Assembly: GCA_018398815.1 (NCBI GenBank)
Contig: CM031616.1
Coordinates: 74,995,951 to 75,059,950 of the forward strand
DNA length: 64,000 nucleotides
Reading direction: 5' to 3'
Source of the DNA: Conus ventricosus
Taxonomy: Eukaryota > Mollusca > Gastropoda > Neogastropoda > Conidae
Part shown: in pieces, positions 56,530 to 64,000 of the stretch
Layout of the letters: every line of letters begins with the position of its first letter
How positions within the stretch are numbered: the stretch's first letter is position 1
Notes under the pieces: model-generated
The model's database searches: none
Seen by the model: only the letters and a program-made list of their open reading frames with translations
Told to the model about the DNA's origin: nothing
Program-made: the position numbers and the translations under genes

Positions 56530-59500
56530 CACACCACAGTACTGAAAGGCCCACAGTGTTCCATGGCACCACACCACAGTATCTGAAAGGCCCCACAGTG
56601 TTCCATGGCACCCCACCACAGTACCTGAAAGGCCCCACAGTGTTCCATGGCATCACAGTATCTGAAAGGCCCCACAGTGTTCCATGGCACCACAGTACCT
56701 GAAAGGCCCCACAGTGTTCCATGGCACCACACCACAGTACCTGAAAGGCCCCACAGTGTTCCATGGCACAACACCACAGTACCTGAAAGGCCCCACAGTG
56801 TTCCATGGCACAACACCACAGTACCTGAAAGGCCCCACAGTGTTCCATGGCACCACACCACAGTATCTGAAAGGCCCCACAGTGTTACATGGCATCACAG
56901 TATCTGAAAGGGCCCCACAGTGTTCCATGGCACCACAGTATCTGAGAGCCCCACAGTGTTCCATGGCACCACAGTATCTGAGAGCCCCACTGGTGTTCCA
57001 TGGCACCACAGTATCTGAGAGCCCCACTGTGTTCCATTGCACCACAGTATCTGAGAGCCCCACAGTGTTCCATGGCACCACAGTATCTGAAAGGCCCCAC
57101 AGTGTTCCATGGCACCACAGTATCAGAAAGGCCCCACAGTGTTCCATGGCACCACAGTATCTGAAAGGCCCCACAGTGTTCCATGGCACCACAGTATCAG
57201 AAAGGCCCCAAATGTTCCATGGCACCACAGATATCAAAAGGCCCCACAGTGTTCCATAGCACCACAGTATCTGAAAGGCCCCACAGTGTTCCATGGCACC
57301 ACAGTATTTGAGAGCCCCACTGTGTTCCATGGCACCACAGTATCTGAAAGCCCCACAGCGTTCCATGGCACCACACCACAGTATCTGAAAGACCCCTCAG
57401 TGTTCCATAGCACCACAGTATCTGAAAGCCCCAAAAGCGTTTTCCCTGGCACCACACCACAGTATCTGAAAGACCCCTCAGTGTTCCATGGCACCACAGT
57501 ATCTGAAATGCCCCACAGTGTTCCAATGGCACCACAGTACTGAAAGGCCCCACAGTGTTCCATGGCACCACACCACAGTATCTGAAAGGCCCCACAGTGT
57601 TCCATGGCACCATAGTATCTGAAGAGCCCCACAGTGTTGCATAGCACCACAGTATCAGAAAGGCCCCACAGTGTTCCATGGCACCACAGTAATCTGAAAA
57701 GGCCCCACAGTGTTCCATAGCACCACAGTATCTGAAAGGCCCCACAGTGTTCCATGGCACCACAGTATCTGAGAGCCCCACAGTGTTCCATGGCACCACA
57801 GTATCTGAAAGGCCCCACAGTGTTCCATGGCACCACAGTACCTGAAAGGCCCCACAGTGTTCCATGGCACCACACCACAGTATCTGAAAGGCCCCACAGT
57901 GTTCCATAGCACCGCAGTATCTGAAAGGCCCCACAGTGTTCCATGGCACCACAGTATCTGAAAGGCCCCACAGTGTTTCCATGGCACCACACCACAGTAT
58001 CTGAAAGGCCCCACAGTGTTCCATGGCACCATAGTATCTGAGAGCCCCACAGTGTTGCATAGCACCACAGTATCAGAAAGGCCCCACAGTGTTCCATGGC
58101 ACCACATATCTGAAAGGCCCCACAGTGTTCCATAGCACCACAGTATCTGAAAGGCCCCACAGTGTTCCATGGCACCACAGTATCTGAGAGCCCCACAGTG
58201 TTCCATGGCACCACAGTATCTGAAAGGCCCCACAGTGTTCCATGGCACCACAGTATCTGAGAGGCCCCACAGTGTTCCATGGCACCACAGTATCTGAAAG
58301 GCCCCACAGTGTTCCATGGCACCACAGTATCTGAAAGGCCCCACAGTGTTCCATGGCACCACACCACAGTATCTGAAAGGCCCCACAGTGTTCCATGGCA
58401 CCACATCACAGTAATCTGAAAGATCCCACAGTGTTCCATAGCACCACAGTATCTGAAAGGCCTCACAGTGTTCCATAGCACCACAGTATCTGAAAGATCC
58501 CACAGGTTCCATGGCACCACAGTATCTGAAAGGCCCCACAGTGTTCCATGGCACCACACCACAGTATCTAAAAGACCCCACAGTGTTCCATGGCACCACA
58601 CCATAGTAACTAAAAGACCCCACAGTGTTCCATGGCACCACACCACAGTACCTGAAAGGCCCCACAGTGTTCCATGGCACCACATCTGAAAGGCCCACAG
58701 TGTTCCATGCCACCACACCACAGTACCTGAAAGGCCCCACAGTGTTCCATGGCACCACACCACAGTATCTGAAAGGCCCCACAGTGTTCCATATCTAAAA
58801 GACCCCACAGTGTTCCATGGCACCACACCACAGTATCGGAAAGGCCCCACATGTTCCAAGCACCACAGTATTTGAAAGCCCCACAGTGTTCCATGGCAAC
58901 CACACCACAGTATCTGAAAGGCCCCACAGTGTTCCATGGCACCACACCACAGTATCTCAAAGGGTCCCACACAGTGTTCCATGGCACCATACCACAGTAT
59001 CTAAAAGACCCCACAGTGTTCCATGGCACCACAGTATCTGAGCGCCCCACAGTGTTCCATGGCACCACAGTATCTGAAAGGCCCCACAGTGTTCCATGGC
59101 ACCACAGTATCTGAAAGGCCCCACAGTGTTCCATAGCACCACAGTATCTGAAAGGCCCCACAGCGTTCCATGGCACCACAGTATCTGAAAGGCCCCACAG
59201 CGTTCCATGGCACCACAGTAAACTGAGAGCCCCACAGCGTTCCATGCATCACACCACAGTGTCTGAAAGGCCCCACAGTGTTCCATAGTACCACAGTATC
59301 TGAGAGCCCCACAGCGTTCCATGGCACCACAGTATCTGAAAGGCCCACAGTGTTCCATAGCACCACAGTATCTGAAAGGCCCCACAGCGTTCCATGGCAT
59401 CACACCACAGTACCTGAAAGACCCCAGTGTTCCATGGCACCACACCACAGTACCTGAAAGGCCCCACAGTGTTCCATGGCACCACACTACAGTATCTGAA

Positions 59501-61555
59501 AGGCCCCACAGTGTTCCATGGCACCACAGTATCTGAGAGCCCCACAGCGTTCCATGGCACCACAGTATCTGAGAGCCCCACAGTGTTCCATAGCACCACA
59601 GTATCTGAAAGGCCCCACAGTGTTCCATAGCAACACAGTATCTGAGAGCCCCACTGTGTTTTCCATGGCACCACAGTATCTGAAAGCCCCACAGCGTTCC
59701 ATGGCACCACACCACAGTATCTGAAAGGCCCCACAGTGTTCCATAGCACCACAGTATCTGAAAGGCCCCACAGTGTTCCATGGCACCACAGTATCTGAAA
59801 GGCCCAACAGTGTTCCATGGCACCACAGTATCTGAAAGCCCCACAGTGTTCTATAAACGCTGCAGTGTCTGAAAGATCCCCCCATGTTCCATGGCACTAC
59901 TGTATCTGAAAGTCCCGACAGTGTTCCATGGCAACACATTATCTAAAAGGCCCCACAGTGTTCCATGGCACCACAGTAGCTGAAAGGCCCCGCAGTGTTC
60001 CATAGCACCACAGTATCTGAAAATCCCCACAGTGTTCCATGGCACCACACCACAGTATCTGAAAGATCCCACAGTGTTCCATAGCACCACAGTATCTGAA
60101 AGGCCCACAGTGTTCCATGGCACAACACCACAGTAAACTAAAAGACTCCACAGTGTTCCATGGCACCACACCACAGTACCTGAAAGGCCTCACAGTGTTC
60201 CATGGCACCACAGTATCTAAAAGACCCCACAGTGTTCCATGGCACCACAAACCCCAGTATCTGAAAGATTCCACAGTGTTCCATAGCACCACAGTATCTG
60301 AAAGACCCCACAGTGTTCCATAGCACCACATTATCTGAAAGGCCCACAGTGTTCCATAGCACCACACCACAGTATCTGAAAGCCCCACACCCCACAGTGT
60401 TCCATGGCACCACACCACAGTACCTGAAAGGCCCCACAATGTTCCATAGCACCACAGTATCTGAAAGACCCCACAGTGTCCATGGCACCATACTACAGTA
60501 TCTGAAAGGCCCACAGTGTTCCATGGCACCACACCACAGTATCTGAAAGGCCCCACAGTGTTCCATGGCACCACACCACAGTATCTGAAAGATCCCACAG
60601 TGTTCCATGGCACCACAGTATCTGAAAGGCCCCACAGTGTTCCATAGCACCACAGTATTTGAAAGGCCCACAGTTTTTCCATGGCACCACACCACACAGT
60701 ATCTAAAAGACCCCACAGTGTTCCATGGCACCACACTACAGAAAAGCCCACAGTATACCATGGCACCACACCACCGTATCTGAAAGCCCCACACCCCACA
60801 GTGTTCCATGGCACCACACCACAGTATCTGAAAGCCCCACAGTGTTCCATGGCACCACACCACAGTATCTGAAAGCCCCACAGTGTTCCATGGCAGCACA
60901 GCATCTGAAAGGCCCCACAGTGTTCCATAGCACCACAGTATCTGAAAGCCCCACAGTGTTCCATGCACCACAGTATCTGAAAGGCCCCACAGTGTTCCAT
61001 GGCACCACAGTATCTGAAAGGCCCCACAGTGTTCCATGGCACCACAGTACCTGAAAGGCCCCACAGTGTTCCATGGCACCAACACCACAGTATCTGAAAG
61101 GCCCCACAGTGTTCCATGGCACCACAGTATCTGAAAGGCCCAACAGTCTTCCATGGCATCACACCACAGTATCTGAAAGGCCCCACAGTGTTCCATGGCA
61201 TCACAGTATCTGAAAGGCCCCACAGTGTTCCATGGCACCACAGTACCTGAAAGGCCCAACAGTCTTCCATGGCATCACACCACAGTATCTGAAAGGCCCA
61301 CAGTGTTTCCATGGCACCACAGTATCTGAAAGGCCCAACAGTCTTCCATGGCACCACAGTAATCTGAAAGGCCCCACAGTGTTCCATGGCATCACACCAC
61401 AGTATCTGAAAGGCCCCACAGTGTTCCATGGCACCACACCACAGAATCTGAAAGACTCCACAGTGTTCCATAGCACCGCAGTACCTGAAAGGCCCCACAG
61501 TGTTCCATGCATCACAGAATCTGAAAGACCCCACAGTTTTCCATGCACCATGTTC
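56530..61555. repeat. 37/42-bp minisatellite, 5 kb (CCACAGTGTTCCATGGCACC)
   Basis: About 125 units of CCACAGTGTTCCATGGCACC plus ACAGTATCTGAAAGGCC. The 42-bp form has an extra CACAC before CAGTAT. Many units lack single bases, so frames shift constantly. Trp/Gly/Cys-rich minus-strand frames and Pro/His/Ser-rich plus-strand frames are artefacts. Blocks of units recur in the same order near 57.6 and 58.0 kb, showing multi-unit duplication. Confidence 0.96.
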
Positions 61556-62260
61556 AAACTGATGGAGAAAGTCAATTGGGAATTGCTCACATAGGTTGTC
61601 TGGCACAGCTTCTCCACTAGCCGAGGAGGAATCGCTATACCATGATCCAAATGCTTGTGGAAGATGTCAAGGCCGTTCCTAAGGGAAATGATGCAGGAAG
61701 AGCTTAGAGGCACATGACCTGCATCCATCACAGTGAACCATGTTCTTTTAGAGTGTTGGGACTTGCATGATGTGAGGTGTAAACACTTTACAGCAGACTC
61801 CATGTTCTGAGACGTCAAACCTGATGTGATCTTTGGATTTCTGAAAGAAGTCAACATTTTTCATCTGATCAAAGATTTTACAGAAGAAAGATTTTTAACG
61901 AAATTTCCGATGTATTTTTAGAAGCTATATGTTAAAGCATTATGTGAATATATCTTTTTCTTTTTAAAAAAAAATCACTTGTGAGATGACTTGAATGCGG
62001 TGACAGCCCAGATATGGCCCTTTGCAGTCGGCTGTGCTATGACCAACATTATCTCTCTCTTATATCTCTACCTGCATCCTTTTCCCTTTTTTCTTTTTGA
62101 AAAAGAAAGGAAAGTAAAAGCAAATAATTATATGAACAAGCAACAAAGAAAAAAAAAGTTGTTTTGGAATGTATTGTATGTGACCTGAATTGCAAACAGT
62201 GTGGGTGATTGTGGTGCTCTCTGTGCTGACAGCCTGGCCCCTCCTCCTCCAAGGCTTCAG
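61556..62260 (+). other. BMAL1 intron with a degenerate retroelement tail
   Basis: Positions about 61965-62065 (GGTGACAGCCCAGATATGGC, CCTTTGCAGTCGGCTGTGCT, ACATTATCTCTCTCTTAT) resemble the 3' end of the element 50258-56052, including the preceding T/A-rich and GTGAG part. The remainder is anonymous. The stretch ends in a pyrimidine-rich acceptor. Confidence 0.7.
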
Positions 62261-62387
62261 CCACAGCTACCTCCTCCAGTAACCCCACCTCCCAGCCCTC
62301 GGCCCCGGGGGAAGTGGTCCACGATGGACCTGTCCCGGCAGGTGGCCACCTCCCACAACGGCATCAGCGTCAAGCTGCCGTCTCAAG
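62261..62387 (+). CDS. BMAL1: BMAL1 penultimate exon (candidate)
   Basis: With the acceptor CCAAGGCTTCAG the exon is 127 bases and ends CTCAAG at a GTGATG donor. Entry phase is 0 and exit phase 1. It reads PQLPPPVTPPPSPRPRGKWS, then TMDLSRQVATSHNGISVK and LPSQ. Entry phase fits exon 49647-49698, and exit phase fits the terminal exon 27304-27485, giving [11 protein letters not shown]. An alternative acceptor at 62232 (GTGCTGACAG) would read a Ser-rich frame (PGPSSSKASATATSSSNPTS) but leaves in phase 2, which does not fit the terminal exon. The local GC rise and proline/serine bias fit the disordered region before the BMAL1 transactivation domain. An extra exon before or after it cannot be excluded. 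Confidence 0.68.
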
Positions 62388-62455
62388 GTGATGTCACAGA
62401 CCACAGCAGGTCGCTTGTCTTCCACATCCTCCACCAGTGGCAGCAGTGCCAGACT
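62388..62455 (+). other. Intron start after the candidate penultimate exon
   Basis: Donor GTGATG then short unique sequence before the next array. Confidence 0.5.
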
Positions 62456-64000
62456 TCTGTGGCAACACTCACTCCACACACACAGCAATGTCAATGTGAC
62501 CTCTGTCAACACTCACTCCACACACACAGCAATGTCAATGTGACCTCTGTTAGCGCTCACTCCACACACACAGCAATGTCAATGTGACCCCTGTCAACAC
62601 TCACCCCCCACACACACAGTAATGTCAGTGTGACCTCTGTCAACACTCACCCCACACACACAATATTGTCAATGTGACCTCTGTCAGCGCTCACCCCACA
62701 CACGCAATATTGTCAGTGTGACCTCTGTCAACACTCACCCCACACACAGTATTGTCAGTGTGACCTCTGTCAGCACTCACCCCACACACAGTAATGTCAA
62801 TGTGACCTCTGTCAACACTAACCCCACACACAGAATAATGTCAATGTGACCTCTGTCAACACACACCCCACACACACAGTAATGTCAATGTGAGCTCTGT
62901 CAACACTGACCCCACACACACAGTAATGTCAATGTGAGCTCTGTCAACACTGACCCCCCACACACAGTAATGTCAATGTGAGCTCTGTCAACACTGACCC
63001 CCCACACACAGTAATCTCAATGTGACCTCTGTCAACACTCACCCCTCACACACAGTAATGTCAATGTGACCTCTGTCAATAATGACCCCACACCCACAGT
63101 AATGTCAGTGTGATCTCTGTCAATACTCACCACACACACACAGTAATGTCAGTGTGATCTCTGTCAATACTCACCACACACACACAGTAATGTCAATCTC
63201 TGTCAATACTCACCACACACACACAGTATTGTCAATGTGACCTCTGTCAATACTGACCCCACACACACTGATGTCAATGTGATCTCTGTCAATACTGATA
63301 CCCCACACACACTGATGTCAATGTGATCTCTGTCAATACTCACCACACACACACAGCAATGTCAATGTGACCTCTGTCAACACTTACCCCACACACAGCA
63401 ATGTCAATGTGACCTCTGTCAACACTGACACCCCACAAACAGTATTGTCAATGTGACCTCTGTCAACACTGACCCCCCCCCCCCACAGTATTATCAATGT
63501 GACCTCTGTCAACACTCACCCCACACACACAGTAATGTCAATGTGACCTCTGTCAACACTGACCCCGCACACACAGTATTGTCAATGTGAGCTCTGTCAA
63601 CACTCACCCTACACACACAGTAATGTCAATGTGACCTCTGTCAACACTGATACCCCACACACAGTAAATATCAATGTAACCTCTGTCAACACTAACCCCA
63701 CACATAGCAATATCATTGTGACCTCTGTCAACACTCGCCGCACACACAGCTATGTCAAAGTGACCTCTGTCAACACTGACACTCCACGCACAGTAATGTC
63801 TATGTGACCTCTGTCAACAGTCACCCCATACACACAGTAATGTCAATGTGACCTCTGCTAATGCTCACGCCACACACAGTAATGTCAATGTGACCTCTGT
63901 CAACACTGACCCCACACACACACAGTAATGTCAATGTGACCTCTGTCAACACTGACCCCACACATACAGTAATGTCAATGTGACCTCTGTCAACACTGAC
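62456..64000. repeat. About 43-bp minisatellite (AATGTCAATGTGACCTCTGT)
   Basis: About 35 units of AATGTCAATGTGACCTCTGT, CAACACTCACCCC and (A)CACACACAGT, running off the window end. Unit length varies through the CA tract. Confidence 0.95.

Noticed and set aside
62233..62387. Longer version of the penultimate BMAL1 exon using the acceptor at 62232
   Set aside because: It exits in phase 2, which does not fit the terminal exon; kept only as an alternative.

Overview
This is animal (metazoan) DNA, and the protein features fit a lophotrochozoan, most likely a mollusc. The taxon is an inference: there are split exons with GT-AG borders, Jockey/I-type and Rex1/Babar-type non-LTR retrotransposons, long (GT)n/(GA)n tracts, and a vertebrate-style BMAL C-terminus. 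Well over half of the window is tandem repeat, at least 25 unrelated minisatellite families. Nearly all long open frames in it are repeat artefacts.

The only host gene I can support is BMAL1 (ARNTL, cycle), the bHLH-PAS partner of CLOCK in the circadian clock. Six exons lie on the plus strand: 29113-29216 and 37779-37929 (PAS-B), then 44017-44102, 49092-49167, 49647-49698 and 62261-62387 (C-terminal half). Their intron phases chain as 1,2,1,2,0,1. The terminal coding exon, ending in LPWPL-stop, lies on the MINUS strand at 27304-27485, on the other side of a 100-N gap (28498-28597). Its entry phase is exactly the one the last plus-strand exon needs. The simplest explanation is that the contig right of the gap is placed in the wrong orientation. 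The bHLH and PAS-A exons are not in the window.

Left contig (1-28497): minisatellites with units of 42-45, 29, 28/29, 55, 28, 29, 20, 30, 57, 43, 33 and 56 bp, separated by short anonymous stretches and microsatellites. There is one decayed reverse-transcriptase fragment (minus, about 11230-11740). The 56-bp array directly follows the BMAL1 stop codon, and each unit carries a copy of the last codons and the stop.

Right contig (28598-64000): BMAL1 introns swollen by further arrays. Insertions are a 5'-truncated Rex1-like element with an intact 586-codon frame (about 44190-46301), a full-length 5.8-kb Jockey/I-like element flanked by a 12-bp target-site duplication (50258-56052), very short 3'-end copies of that family (38.6 and 47.3 kb, and a degenerate one at 62 kb), a 184-bp-arm inverted repeat (30104-30744), and arrays that start on exon edges.

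The most interesting theme is that several minisatellites in this one gene grow out of exon boundaries. Exon 37779-37929 is followed by two tandem copies of its last 30 bases with acceptor and donor sites, forming frame-preserving 33-nt candidate cassette exons. Exon 44017-44102 has its 5' splice site amplified about 30 times. The stop-codon region is amplified about 26 times.
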